A stretch of DNA of 43,232 nucleotides, taken from contig NZ_PJBP01000124.1 of assembly GCF_002836415.1 (NCBI RefSeq), positions 1-43,232 on the forward strand, written 5' to 3'. Below the pieces are notes generated by a model. It saw nothing but the letters and a program-made list of their open reading frames with translations, searched no databases and was not told the origin of the DNA. This DNA comes from Psychromonas sp. MB-3u-54 (GTDB lineage Bacteria; Pseudomonadota; Gammaproteobacteria; Enterobacterales; Psychromonadaceae). The position numbers were made by a program, and so were the translations under genes. Numbering within the stretch: the first letter of the stretch is position 1; every line of letters starts with the position of its first letter. This document shows positions 1 through 8,706 of this stretch, one piece after another.

Positions 1-78
1 CGTATTGTTAGTTTTGCGCATAAAGGCAGGCGCTGTTGCCGTATTGTTAGTTTTGCGCATAAAGACAGGCGCTGTTGC
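1..78. repeat. 39-bp direct tandem repeat, two copies, at the window edge
   Basis: Positions 1-39 and 40-78 are the same 39-bp unit, differing at one base (G to A in the AAAGGCAGG part). The unit begins CGTATTGTTAGTTTTGCGCA and ends GCGCTGTTGC. Because the first copy starts at base 1, the array probably continues to the left of the window. It ends about 50 bp before a small coding region. No function is visible. Confidence 0.85.
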
Positions 79-129
79 CGCCAGTATTTTTAATCCGTAT
101 CACTTTATGGGCAGCGAAGGAGAATAATA

Positions 130-309
130 ATGAAAGTTTCAATCATTGAAAATGATGGTGAGCGCGTAGTGGCATCCTACGAAATAAATTTCATAGAGCT
201 GGACCACGAACCTTCAGATGAGGAATATTATTCTGAGGCATGGCAACGGGCAATTGAAGCAGACCTTGTGGTAGAGGATGATTTAGAGGAGTACCGTTTT
301 AGCTTTTAA
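130..309 (+). CDS. Small acidic hypothetical protein (59 aa)
   Basis: An ATG frame of 59 codons starts MKVSIIENDGERVVASYEIN and ends in EEYRFSF. A good ribosome binding site (GAAGGAGAA) lies about 6 bases before the ATG. The product is strongly acidic, with runs of Asp and Glu in its second half, and has no signal peptide or membrane segment. Its N-terminus could form a short beta strand pair followed by helices. I do not recognise the family. The strong Shine-Dalgarno sequence and amino acid composition argue for a real gene. It stands alone next to the 39-bp tandem repeat, so it may belong to accessory DNA; function unknown. Confidence 0.6.
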   Translation: MKVSIIENDGERVVASYEINFIELDHEPSDEEYYSEAWQRAIEADLVVEDDLEEYRFSF

Positions 310-655
310 TCTAAGTCTTAAATAAATATATCATTCGAATGATCAGCAATTCGGTGTCATTACTGCACTGATGCAGAGATTAAGGGGTTCAGATTGTTGT
401 CAACAGCAAAGTGATTTTAACCCTCAGCTTAGAGGTAACAAATTAATCCAGTTTCGACCTCCCCTCTTGATAAATAAATAAATAAATAAATAATAAAATA
501 TTGCTGGCGCCACATTTTATTACCTAGCCGGTGAACAATAATCGAGTAACAACCTTTATTGCTTATGCAATTGAAGAATAAAATGAACAAAGTGCGGCTT
601 GTAGGCACACCTTGACCTTCATCCTGTCTGCTAAGACTATTATGACGAGGAAATA
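310..655. other. Intergenic stretch, no gene seen; TAAA microsatellite
   Basis: No supported reading frame was found between the small acidic gene and the converging P-loop NTPase gene. The only structure is a run of about five and a half TAAA units near 471-492. A convincing terminator is not visible. Confidence 0.6.
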
Positions 656-1252
656 TCAGGGGGATTGTATTTTATCGATCACATTCTCAATGGTTCTAAT
701 GCCAAACAGAATCTTTTTAATAAAAGATTCTGAGCTGGAAACTAAATTGAAATTGGAATGTTTGGACCATATCTGCTGCAGTCTTTTATCCAGAATAATT
801 GCTTTTTGGGCTGATTCATTTCTGACCGGGTTATTACTTTTGATTTCTTGACCTGACTTCGCAGCCGTTTCAAAAAAAATCACCGCATCGTAACGGCTTA
901 ATTCAAAATTCAATGAAGTATTCATGGTTTTAAAAAAATCTTCTTCTGAATGCGGCCAATAGGCAAGTCCATCTAAACAACCCCTGTCGCACAGGATAAG
1001 ACCATTCGGGGTGGTTTTTCGCTGAATATCTTCTAAGTGCCGCTGTAAATTAAAGATAGCGACTTGCTGTGCACAGGCGACTTCCACCACGAAGGATCGA
1101 TCAATACCACCACTAAATATCATCGTTGCGGCTTCAGGCACAGAGGCGATTTTTCCTTTTAATTCACGTCGAAACAGATCCAGAGCAGTTGTCTTTCCAC
1201 CTCCGGGACCACCGGTTAACACAATACGTCTCTTTATATCTAATTTATTCAT
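656..1252 (-). CDS. P-loop NTPase, AAA_28/NadR-like ATP-binding protein (198 aa)
   Basis: A Walker A motif GGPGGGKTT lies at residues 14-22 right after the first beta strand (RRIVLTG). A later LILCDRGCLDGLAYWP segment resembles the DRG motif seen in AAA_28 and NadR kinase-like proteins, where the Asp follows strand 3. The start is taken at the second in-frame ATG (1252), because AAGGGGAAGTGCT sits directly upstream; the upstream ATG at 1294 has no such site. There is no membrane segment. The protein is probably a soluble nucleotide-binding enzyme or kinase-like ATPase, but its substrate cannot be inferred. It is a lone gene transcribed away from queC, with repeats between them. Confidence 0.75.
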   Translation of the reverse strand: MNKLDIKRRIVLTGGPGGGKTTALDLFRRELKGKIASVPEAATMIFSGGIDRSFVVEVACAQQVAIFNLQRHLEDIQRKTTPNGLILCDRGCLDGLAYWPHSEEDFFKTMNTSLNFELSRYDAVIFFETAAKSGQEIKSNNPVRNESAQKAIILDKRLQQIWSKHSNFNLVSSSESFIKKILFGIRTIENVIDKIQSP

Positions 1253-1576
1253 AGCACTTCCCCTTTTTATAGATTCAGTGAAAATATTAACCAATTGCCT
1301 CCCTATTTTTATTTTGGAAATTTTTGCGGAGTAATAAAAATGACGGCTATTAATTATTATTATGCAATATCTGTACTTAGCTATTGTTCAGGTTAGAAAA
1401 TATGGGGAAGGTGGCAAGGTGTTGGTGTTTATTTAAAGCGGCAGGATTGAGAAAATTTGCAGGCGACAGGTAAAAAGGCTAGATTTTATTCTATGCCGAA
1501 TTTGATTGTTAATATAATTACCGCTAAGGCTGCTAAGTGCTGAACAGCAGCGCATGTTAACTTATGCGGTAATAGT

Positions 1577-1810
1577 ATGCCGTTAGCGGTAAACGCCTTC
1601 AAGCGCTAACAAGCGTTAACTAAGTGCTATCATATTCATTGGTATCATTAATGCCGTTAGCAGAAAACGCCTTCAAGCACTTAACTAAGTGCTTTCATAT
1701 TTATTGGCATCATTAATGCCGTTAGCGGCAAACGCCTTCAAGCACTTAACTAAGTGCTTTCATATTCAATGGGGTCATTGATGCCGTTAGCGGCAAACGC
1801 TTCTAAGCGT
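1577..1810. repeat. 65-bp tandem repeats duplicating the 3' end of queC
   Basis: Units begin ATGCCGTTAGC at 1577, 1651, 1716 and 1781, giving lengths of 74, 65 and 65 bp; the first unit carries about 9 extra bases. The unit at 1716-1780 contains the queC stop codon (1750-1752), and the one from 1781 runs into queC codons. The repeats are therefore copies of the last roughly 20 codons of queC plus its stop. The last two full units each contain the near-palindrome AGCACTTAACTAAGTGCT, which can fold as a hairpin over the stop codon. The unit length is not a multiple of three, but each copy keeps its own stop. Confidence 0.85.
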
Positions 1811-2415
1811 TCAACACAAGAGCCGCACTTGCCACAGGCTTTCTCTCTGCCATTATAACAGGTCCATGTTTTACTATAATCAAGGCCCATTGCCATGCCA
1901 TCTTTTAAAATGCCGCTTTTGTTATTGTTTAAATAGGGCGAAAAAATCTCTACTTTTTCATAATTAGCCACGGCTGCGACGTCATTCATTTTTTCAACAA
2001 AAATGGGCCTGCAATCGGGGTAAATTTCATGATCCCCCGAATGTGCGCCGTAATAAACCTGCTCGGCACCGAGTGAAACGGCATAACCAATAGCCAAAGA
2101 TAATAAAATCATATTACGGTTGGGGACTACCGTGGATTTCATGTTTTCCTGTTGGTAATGGCCCTGCGCAACATCAATGCTGTTGTCGGTTAATGAAGAA
2201 CCGCCAATTAACTGGTTAATAGCTGAAATATCAATAACTTTGTGATGGACTCCTAATTCTTCACAGACCTTGCGTGCCACTTCAATCTCTTTAATATGGC
2301 GTTGCCCGTAATCAAATGTTAAAGCATAAGGGGTTAAACCTTGTTGCATGGCTTTGTGTAATACGGTGAAAGAGTCCATGCCTCCAGAATAAATTACGAC
2401 GACTTTTTTAGACAT
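1750..2415 (-). CDS. queC: 7-cyano-7-deazaguanine (preQ0) synthase QueC
   Basis: QueC is an ATP-dependent enzyme converting 7-carboxy-7-deazaguanine and ammonia to preQ0 in queuosine biosynthesis. The PP-loop SGGMDS is at residues 10-15. The four zinc-binding cysteines near the C-terminus are Cys186, Cys194, Cys197 and Cys200 ([15 protein letters not shown]). The length of 221 aa is usual. A weak GGGA ribosome site precedes the ATG. The gene is divergent from queE, the preceding pathway enzyme, across about 300 bp. The last 20 or so codons ([17 protein letters not shown] region) are part of a tandem repeat that continues beyond the stop. The catalytic and zinc parts are intact, so the gene should be functional. 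Confidence 0.97.
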   Translation of the reverse strand: MSKKVVVIYSGGMDSFTVLHKAMQQGLTPYALTFDYGQRHIKEIEVARKVCEELGVHHKVIDISAINQLIGGSSLTDNSIDVAQGHYQQENMKSTVVPNRNMILLSLAIGYAVSLGAEQVYYGAHSGDHEIYPDCRPIFVEKMNDVAAVANYEKVEIFSPYLNNNKSGILKDGMAMGLDYSKTWTCYNGREKACGKCGSCVERLEAFAANGINDPIEYEST

Positions 2416-2541
2416 AAGACATTTTTCCCGATTGATTTAGATATAAAGCGGATCCTAAGTAATGATGCATAATTTTTCGAACCCTTTGAATTTTATTGTT
2501 ATTTTTTATATTATTGTTATTTTTTATATTTTTGAGATATA

Positions 2542-2626
2542 TATACCCATGATACTTCAAGATGCAAAGTCAGCAAGAAAAATTGTGCTGAGATGCTAGG
2601 CATAAAATTGAAGTAACATGGGTATA
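2542..2626. repeat. 85-bp inverted-repeat element (palindromic family, copy 1)
   Basis: TATACCCATGATACTTCAA at 2542-2560 is matched by its reverse complement at 2608-2626 with one mismatch, leaving a 47-bp interior. The interior begins GATGCAAAG. The same TATACCCA...CTT arm pattern recurs at 24855-24896 and 35115-35160. It sits in the shared upstream region of queC and queE. No open frame is inside, so it looks like a non-coding interspersed palindromic element. Confidence 0.8.
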
Positions 2627-2719
2627 AATATTAAGTTTTAATAGGTTTGATTTTGTATGTTCACTTACTTATTGCGTTACACTGACAAAATCCTGCTACC
2701 AACCGAGCATAATAAAGCA

Positions 2720-3397
2720 ATGAGTCAAAACTATAAAGTAAACGAATTATTTCAAACTATTCAGGGAGAAGGTTTTCACACCGGTGTACCCGCTATTTTT
2801 CTACGTTTACAGGGGTGTGATGTAGGTTGTGCCTGGTGTGATACTAAACATACTTGGGAAATAAACCCCGATAAACAGAGCGAACTGATTTTATTAACCG
2901 GCAGCAGTAATGAATCAACGCGTTGGGCAAATGTTAACGCGCGGGAGATAGTGGCTGAAATTAAACGTCTCGAATACAGCGCTAATTTAGTAGTGATCAC
3001 CGGTGGTGAACCTTGTATGGCAGACTTGCGTGAGTTAACCACTGTGCTGCATGAGTTTGACTTTAAAACCCAGATTGAAACCAGTGGCACTTATCCTGTT
3101 TTAGTCGCACCGACGACTTGGGTGACACTCTCTCCAAAGGTTAATATGCGCGCAGGTAAAGTCGTTTTACAATCGGCGCTTGAACGTGCCGATGAAATAA
3201 AACATCCCGTTGGTACTGAAAAAGATATCGAACAGTTAGATGCATTGTTGGCAGAGCTTACATCGAGCGAGGATAAAATTATCTGTTTACAGCCGATTTC
3301 TCAGAAAGTAAAAGCAACACTTTTATGCAGTCGAGTCTGTATCGAACGCAACTGGCGTTTATCGGTGCAGATGCATAAGTATTTGGGAATCGATTAG
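2720..3397 (+). CDS. queE: 7-carboxy-7-deazaguanine synthase QueE
   Basis: QueE is a radical SAM enzyme that rearranges 6-carboxytetrahydropterin to 7-carboxy-7-deazaguanine, the substrate of QueC. The 4Fe-4S motif is C33-x3-C37-x2-C40 (GCDVGCAWCDT), preceded by FQTIQGEG and followed by the SAM-contacting VITGGEPC. The frame is open from 2657, but the start is placed at 2720 (MSQNYKVNELF): the resulting 225 aa matches the family length and the extra N-terminus has no conserved features. The ribosome binding site is weak for both starts. It is divergent from queC; queD is not in this window. Confidence 0.95.
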   Translation: MSQNYKVNELFQTIQGEGFHTGVPAIFLRLQGCDVGCAWCDTKHTWEINPDKQSELILLTGSSNESTRWANVNAREIVAEIKRLEYSANLVVITGGEPCMADLRELTTVLHEFDFKTQIETSGTYPVLVAPTTWVTLSPKVNMRAGKVVLQSALERADEIKHPVGTEKDIEQLDALLAELTSSEDKIICLQPISQKVKATLLCSRVCIERNWRLSVQMHKYLGID

Positions 3398-3504
3398 TGA
3401 TAGTTGGAAGACTGCTTGTTTTTTGAAAATAGATGATTTTTGAAAATCGATGGTGTTTCTGAAGGAAAATAAAAAGAGCAGTAATAGAGTCCTTGCGTCT
3501 ATTC

Positions 3505-3548
3505 ATAGCCAAACTATTTGAATCTGCATTCTCAAATAGTTTGGCTAT
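3505..3548. repeat. Perfect 17-bp inverted repeat between queE and hrpA
   Basis: ATAGCCAAACTATTTGA (3505-3521) and its exact reverse complement (3532-3548) enclose a 10-nt loop. The hairpin lies about 110 bp after queE and 75 bp before hrpA. It has no T-run, so it is not a classical intrinsic terminator, though it could stop exonucleases or be a small mobile palindrome. Confidence 0.8.
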
Positions 3549-3622
3549 AAGATAAAGCACTGCTGTCTTTATTGTATGCACCTTGCTAGGATCTGTTTTT
3601 TGATTCTTGTTAGGTATTTCTT

Positions 3623-6600
3623 TTGACCATTTCTGCTGCTACTTTAAAAAAACATCTCTCTCAGGCCTTATACCAAGACCAATTTTCTTTGGCACGTCGT
3701 ATTGATGCTGCTAAAAAACAAAAAACAGCTGAAAAAGTAGAGCATGCCCTGGTTAAAGTAGCCTGCGATATTCAGTCTTCAATCGACGCGCGCGCCTTAC
3801 GACTACTTAATTTACCTAAAGTGAGTTACCCGCCAAGCTTGCCCGTTAGCCAGAAAAAAGATGATATTTTGGCTGCTATTCGTGATAACCAAGTGGTTAT
3901 TATTGCCGGGGAAACCGGATCCGGCAAAACCACTCAGATTCCTAAAATTTGTTTAGAGTTAGGGCGTGGTGTTTCGGGGCTGATCGGCCACACGCAGCCC
4001 AGGCGTATCGCGGCACGTACCGTTGCCAACCGTATTGCTGAAGAGCTTGATTCTATTGTAGGTGAAACCGTTGGTTACCGAGTACGTTTTACGGATAAAG
4101 TCAGCGAACGCTCTTATATCAAGTTAATGACCGACGGTATTTTATTGGCGGAAATTCAAAACGATCGTTTTTTAAGTAAATATGACACTATTATTATCGA
4201 TGAAGCGCATGAGCGCAGTCTGAACATCGATTTTTTATTAGGTTATCTGAAACGTTTATTACCGCGCCGTCCGGATCTTAAAGTTATTATTACTTCTGCA
4301 ACCATTGATCCCGAACGTTTTTCCAACCATTTTATCTCCGCCCGAGGTAAAAAAGCCCCGATCATTGAAGTCTCCGGCCGTACTTTCCCCGTTGAAACCT
4401 TATACCGTCCTTTAGAGGATTATGCAGGGGGGGATCAAATTGAAGGTATCTTTCACGCAGTCGATGAATTACAGCGCTTAGGGCGTGGCGATATTCTGAT
4501 TTTTATGAATGGTGAACGGGAAATTCGTGATACAACCGATGCGCTAAACCGTCGTAATTTACGTGATACTGAAGTATTACCGCTGTTTGCACGATTAAGC
4601 GTTGCTGAACAGAATCGTATTTTCCAATCGCATCAAGGTCAGCGTATCGTGCTGGCCACCAACGTTGCAGAGACCTCGCTGACTATTCCCGGTATTAAAT
4701 ATGTTATTGATACCGGTACAGTACGTATCAGTCGCTACAGCTACCGTACTAAAGTACAACGTTTACCGATTGAACCTGTTTCACAGGCAAGTGCGAATCA
4801 GCGTAAGGGGCGTTGCGGACGTGTCAGTGACGGTGTCTGTATTCGCCTTTATAGTGAAGATGATTTTCTTTCCCGCCCGGAGTTTACGGATCCGGAAGTG
4901 CTGCGCACCAATCTTTCATCGGTTATTTTACAGATGCTCTCCTTGGGCCTTGGCGATCTGAATAAATTCCCCTTTGTGCAGCCGCCTGAAGATCGTAATA
5001 TTAAAGATGGCTTAGTATTATTAGAAGAGTTAGGCGCCGTTGATCTAACGCTTCAGGAAGCGCAGAAAAAGCTTACGCCTCTAGGCCGGCAGTTAGCTAA
5101 ACTGCCCGTTGATCCCCGTTTGGCTCGAATGATTTTAGCGGCGCAGGAGTTTGGTTGTGTCCATGAAGTGATGGTCATTAGTGCGGCATTAAGTATTCAG
5201 GATCCACGCGAAAGACCAATGGATAAACAACAAGCCGCCGATGAAAAGCATCGTCGCTTTGTTGACAAAAATTCTGATTTTATCGCTTTTGTGAATCTTT
5301 GGGATTATATCAAAGAGCAACGTCATGAGCTTTCCAGCAGCCACTTTCGTAAAATGTGTCAAAAAGAGTTTCTGGCTTACATGCGGGTGCGCGAATGGCA
5401 GGATATCTACACCCAAATTAAACAGGTGATCGATGAGTTAGGCATTAAAATCAATAACCAAGCCTCAAATTTTGATGCTATTCATCAAGCGTTATTAGGA
5501 GGGTTATTGTCGCACATCGGTTTTAAAGACAAAGAAGCTGAATACCTCGGTGCGCGTAACAGTAAGTTTTATCTATTTCCGGGATCGGCACTGTTTAAAA
5601 AGCAGCCTAAATGGATAATGACTGCCGAATTAGTTGAAACAGCGAAACTCTTTGGACGAACGGCTGCACGGATCAAACCTGAATGGATTGAACAGCAGGC
5701 ACAACACTTAATTAAACGCAGTTACAGTGAACCGCATTGGCAGAAGAAGCTCGGGGTGGTGGGCGCATTTGAAAATCAGATTTTATATGGCGTGCCGATT
5801 GTCATTAAACGTAAGGTCATTTATACAAAAATAGATCCTGTTTTATGCCGGGAGCTTTTTATTCGTCATGCGCTGGTGGAAGGCGAATTTGTCACTCGTC
5901 ATCAGTTTTTCAAAGAGAACCAACTGTTACTGGAAGATATTGAGGAGCTGGAGCATAAATCCCGTCGCCGTGATATTTTGGTGGATGATGAGACTTTATT
6001 CTATTTTTATGATCAGCATATTCCAACGGATGTAGCCAGCGCTAAACAGTTTGACAGCTGGTGGAATCGAGAAAAGCAAAAACAACCTGATTTATTAAAT
6101 TACCAGCGCAGTTTAGTGATGACCCACGGCGCGGATCAAGTAACTGAAAATGCCTACCCCGATTGTTGGTCGCAGGGAAACTTCAAGCTGCGCTTAAGTT
6201 ATGCTTTTGAGCCCGGTACTGCTCAGGATGGTGTCTCCGTTGAGGTTCCGCTGGCGTTATTAAATCAACTTCAGCCCAATGGTTTTGATTGGCAGATACC
6301 TGCATTGCGTGAAGAATTATTAATTGCATTAATTAAAACCCTGCCAAAACCAGTGCGTCGTAATTTTGTACCCGCACCAAATTACGCGCAGGCCGCATTA
6401 GCCGTCATGGAGCCCCTAAAAACACCGCTGCTTGAAGCATTTGAGAAACAACTGCTGCGCATGACCGGCGTACGCATCCCTGAGAATTCATGGGATATAA
6501 CGGCATTACCAACACATCTTAAAATAAAATTTAATATTATTGATGAGCAGGGCAAAAGCATAAACCAAGGGACAGATTTAATACTTTTACAGCATCAGTT

Positions 6601-7513
6601 AAAAGGAAAAGTAAAAGAGACTCTGTCTAAAGTGTCGAAGCAGGGCATTGAAAAAACAGATTTAGTGACATGGAGTTTTGGAAAGTTGCCTAAGTCATTT
6701 AGTAAAGATCACGGCGGTTATCAAGTTAAAGCGTTCCCTGCACTGGTGGATAAAAATAAAAGTGTTGCCATTGAACTGTTTGACAGTGAACAAAAGGCCG
6801 CTCAAATTGGCAAGGAAGGTCTGCGCCGTTTAGTGTTATTAAATGTGCCGTCACCGATTAAATATTTACAAAAAAGTTTGCCTAATAAGGCCAAATTAGG
6901 TCTCTATTTTAATCCCTTTGGGCAAGTAAAAGACTTAATTGATGATTGTATTAACTGTGCTATTGATGCGATTTTAAAGGATCAGAAAAGTCCGACGACA
7001 GAAGCCGAATTTGAAGTGGAAAAAGAAAAAGTACGGGCAGAATTGGCTGAAGCCACATTAACAATAACCCAGTTAGTTGAACAAATATTAACTCTGGCTT
7101 ATGCGGTAAATAAAAAACTCAAAGGGAAAGTTGATTTAACCCTGCTGGTGGCGCAAGGAGATATTAAAGCGCAATTAAATCGTCTTATTTTCCCCGGATT
7201 TGCTTGTCAGGTTGGTGAGGCTAGATTAACGGATTTAAAACGTTATTTAATGGCATTGGAAAAACGCTTAGAAAAGCTGCCCGTCAATCCCACGCAGGAT
7301 CGTCTGCATACTATCGCACTCAATGAACTTGAAACACGTTACCATGCTCTTTGTAAAACCCTACTGGCGAGCGAAAGTGATAATCAACAATTAGCTGAAA
7401 TTTATTGGATGATGGAGGAATTAAGGGTGTCTTTGTTTGCGCAGCAGTTAGGGACCGCTTATCCCGTTTCAGCAAAACGTATCAAGTTAAAGTTAGCTGA
7501 ATTAAAGGGTTAG
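3623..7513 (+). CDS. hrpA: ATP-dependent RNA helicase HrpA
   Basis: HrpA is a DEAH-box RNA helicase, known in E. coli for ribosome rescue and mRNA processing. In order: Walker A GETGSGKTT at about residues 96-104, DEAH at 193-196, SAT near 225, the helicase C domain with QRKGRCGR near 395, the HA2 and OB-fold regions, and a long C-terminal DUF3418 region. The 1296 aa length is close to the 1300 aa of E. coli HrpA, so it is full length. The first codon is TTG: the N-terminal 60 residues align in style with HrpA (FSLARRIDAAKK), no ATG fits, and a weak TTAGGT site lies upstream. It is transcribed alone and ends in a clear terminator. Confidence 0.97.
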   Translation: MTISAATLKKHLSQALYQDQFSLARRIDAAKKQKTAEKVEHALVKVACDIQSSIDARALRLLNLPKVSYPPSLPVSQKKDDILAAIRDNQVVIIAGETGSGKTTQIPKICLELGRGVSGLIGHTQPRRIAARTVANRIAEELDSIVGETVGYRVRFTDKVSERSYIKLMTDGILLAEIQNDRFLSKYDTIIIDEAHERSLNIDFLLGYLKRLLPRRPDLKVIITSATIDPERFSNHFISARGKKAPIIEVSGRTFPVETLYRPLEDYAGGDQIEGIFHAVDELQRLGRGDILIFMNGEREIRDTTDALNRRNLRDTEVLPLFARLSVAEQNRIFQSHQGQRIVLATNVAETSLTIPGIKYVIDTGTVRISRYSYRTKVQRLPIEPVSQASANQRKGRCGRVSDGVCIRLYSEDDFLSRPEFTDPEVLRTNLSSVILQMLSLGLGDLNKFPFVQPPEDRNIKDGLVLLEELGAVDLTLQEAQKKLTPLGRQLAKLPVDPRLARMILAAQEFGCVHEVMVISAALSIQDPRERPMDKQQAADEKHRRFVDKNSDFIAFVNLWDYIKEQRHELSSSHFRKMCQKEFLAYMRVREWQDIYTQIKQVIDELGIKINNQASNFDAIHQALLGGLLSHIGFKDKEAEYLGARNSKFYLFPGSALFKKQPKWIMTAELVETAKLFGRTAARIKPEWIEQQAQHLIKRSYSEPHWQKKLGVVGAFENQILYGVPIVIKRKVIYTKIDPVLCRELFIRHALVEGEFVTRHQFFKENQLLLEDIEELEHKSRRRDILVDDETLFYFYDQHIPTDVASAKQFDSWWNREKQKQPDLLNYQRSLVMTHGADQVTENAYPDCWSQGNFKLRLSYAFEPGTAQDGVSVEVPLALLNQLQPNGFDWQIPALREELLIALIKTLPKPVRRNFVPAPNYAQAALAVMEPLKTPLLEAFEKQLLRMTGVRIPENSWDITALPTHLKIKFNIIDEQGKSINQGTDLILLQHQLKGKVKETLSKVSKQGIEKTDLVTWSFGKLPKSFSKDHGGYQVKAFPALVDKNKSVAIELFDSEQKAAQIGKEGLRRLVLLNVPSPIKYLQKSLPNKAKLGLYFNPFGQVKDLIDDCINCAIDAILKDQKSPTTEAEFEVEKEKVRAELAEATLTITQLVEQILTLAYAVNKKLKGKVDLTLLVAQGDIKAQLNRLIFPGFACQVGEARLTDLKRYLMALEKRLEKLPVNPTQDRLHTIALNELETRYHALCKTLLASESDNQQLAEIYWMMEELRVSLFAQQLGTAYPVSAKRIKLKLAELKG

Positions 7514-7541
7514 TTTCTCTATCAGCGTTATGCCTTTTATA

Positions 7542-7576
7542 AAGCTCATCATGCTTAGCGTGTTGGGCTTTTTTTT
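7542..7576 (+). terminator. Rho-independent terminator of hrpA
   Basis: AAGCTCA and CATGC pair with GCGTG and TGGGCTT around a TTA loop, with small internal bulges. A run of eight T follows. It starts about 30 bases after the hrpA stop. Confidence 0.75.
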
Positions 7577-7634
7577 AAGCCGATAAAAAACATTATACAG
7601 TGATACAAATAGCGGAAAATGACTTTATATTATA

Positions 7635-7662
7635 GGGTAACGGGTAACGGGTAATAGGTAAT
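7635..7662. repeat. Heptamer tandem repeat (GGGTAAC-like, four units)
   Basis: The units are GGGTAAC, GGGTAAC, GGGTAAT and AGGTAAT. It lies 40 bp beyond the 3' end of the tRNA-Tyr gene. It is a short low-complexity tract with no visible role. Confidence 0.7.
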
Positions 7663-7705
7663 TTATTTTGGAAAGTTTTTACAAAGGTAATCGAAAGGAT
7701 TGAAA

Positions 7706-7789
7706 TGGTGGAGGGGGACGGATTCGAACCATCGAAGCTTTCGCGGCAGATTTACAATCTGCTCCCTTTGGCCGCTCGGGAACCCCTCC
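7706..7789 (-). tRNA. tyrT: tRNA-Tyr (anticodon GTA)
   Basis: On the minus strand a class II tRNA reads from GGAGGGG (acceptor) to CCCCTCC, discriminator A and encoded CCA. The anticodon loop is ATTGTAAA within a stem of CAGA and TCTG. A long variable arm follows the anticodon stem, and the T loop is GGTTCGAATCC, as expected for bacterial tRNA-Tyr. The 84-nt length fits. It decodes UAC/UAU and is a queuosine-modified tRNA, the end target of the queC/queE pathway found 4 kb away (proximity may be coincidental). The gene symbol is by function only. Confidence 0.93.
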
Positions 7790-8000
7790 TTCATTTCGCG
7801 ATGGATAATAGCAGAAATTCAGCCTTTGTAAAACGTTGCTAAGAGAAAAACAGTAAATAAAATCAGTTCGTTGGGTGTTTTATTTGTTTTGTACAATAAA
7901 CAACAAAAAGCGTTTAAATTAACAGCAGAAAAAAGATTAATAATGCTGTTAAACAACAGCATTATTAGAAGGAGGATTTTAAGTGTTAAGGGTGACCGCG

Positions 8001-8585
8001 TTAATTGGAAATGTTAACGGATAAATTCTTAGACCAATTCACCAAAGGGAAACATTTGAAAAAGCCGTTATCAGCGCAATTTAACAGACCAATCTGTATA
8101 CCGTCAAGTTGTGTTGTTTTGTTAAACAGACCGACCTGCACAGTTGATTGCTGTGAAAAACTCACTGCGCCCACATCAACCAAAGTATGACCCGTCGAAT
8201 AATTGACCAAACTGATATTAGCCCCTTTGACATTATTGGTTAAGTTTAGCGCGCCAATGTTCGCACCGACTGTATTACCTTCTTGCCAGTTAACAATACC
8301 TAAAGAAGCCCCTGTCATCTCCTGATTGACCTTAGCGGCACCAAAAAAGTTTAAATTTACACCGGTGGTTTTATTGGTTTCAGAGAGTCCAAAAGCGGCT
8401 AAGTCGAGACCCTTTACTTCATTAACTCTGCCATGAAAGACGCTAAGCCGAACGCCTTTAACACTCTCTGCATTAGGTGCATTAAAGCCATCAATGGTTG
8501 AGAACATAACCGGAGTTTGACTGGCTTGAAGCGCCGGAGAGAGCAACCCTGCCAGCACCGTTACAACAGGTAATAACTTTTTCAT
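8001..8585 (-). CDS. Exported protein with LA_2272-like surface repeats (194 aa)
   Basis: The N-terminus MKKLLPVVTVLAGLLSPALQAS is a Sec signal peptide with cleavage likely after LQA. The mature part is a run of roughly 14-22 residue units of the pattern G-x-x-L/I-G-x-x-N (GASLGIVNWQEG, GANIGALNLTNN, GANISLVNYSTG, QVGLFNKTTQ, GIQIGLLN). This resembles the LA_2272 surface repeat seen in secreted or surface proteins of Leptospira and gammaproteobacteria, and suggests a stacked beta structure. It ends CFPLVNWSKNLSVNISN with two cysteines (CADNGFFKC). The start is placed at 8585 because the ATG at 8597 has its purine-rich stretch immediately adjacent. It is probably periplasmic or surface-exposed; function unknown. 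Confidence 0.8.
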   Translation of the reverse strand: MKKLLPVVTVLAGLLSPALQASQTPVMFSTIDGFNAPNAESVKGVRLSVFHGRVNEVKGLDLAAFGLSETNKTTGVNLNFFGAAKVNQEMTGASLGIVNWQEGNTVGANIGALNLTNNVKGANISLVNYSTGHTLVDVGAVSFSQQSTVQVGLFNKTTQLDGIQIGLLNCADNGFFKCFPLVNWSKNLSVNISN

Positions 8586-8706
8586 GATAATGTCCATCTC
8601 TTAGATAAGAATAAAGCGCGTTAAATAAAGATAACATTGATTGAATAAAAGTTAAAATAATGCAAAATTAATTTAACTTTTAGCGCCGCTGAGATTGAAC
8701 TTCTGT

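Noticed and set aside
471-492. TAAA microsatellite
   Set aside because: Simple low-complexity tract common in AT-rich intergenic DNA, not near a promoter or start codon.
1577-1810. CRISPR array
   Set aside because: The repeats are contiguous without unique spacers and derive from the queC 3' end; there are no cas genes.
2416-2719. preQ1 riboswitch upstream of queC or queE
   Set aside because: I could not find the short pseudoknot pattern with its A-rich tail; the only structure is the interspersed palindrome.
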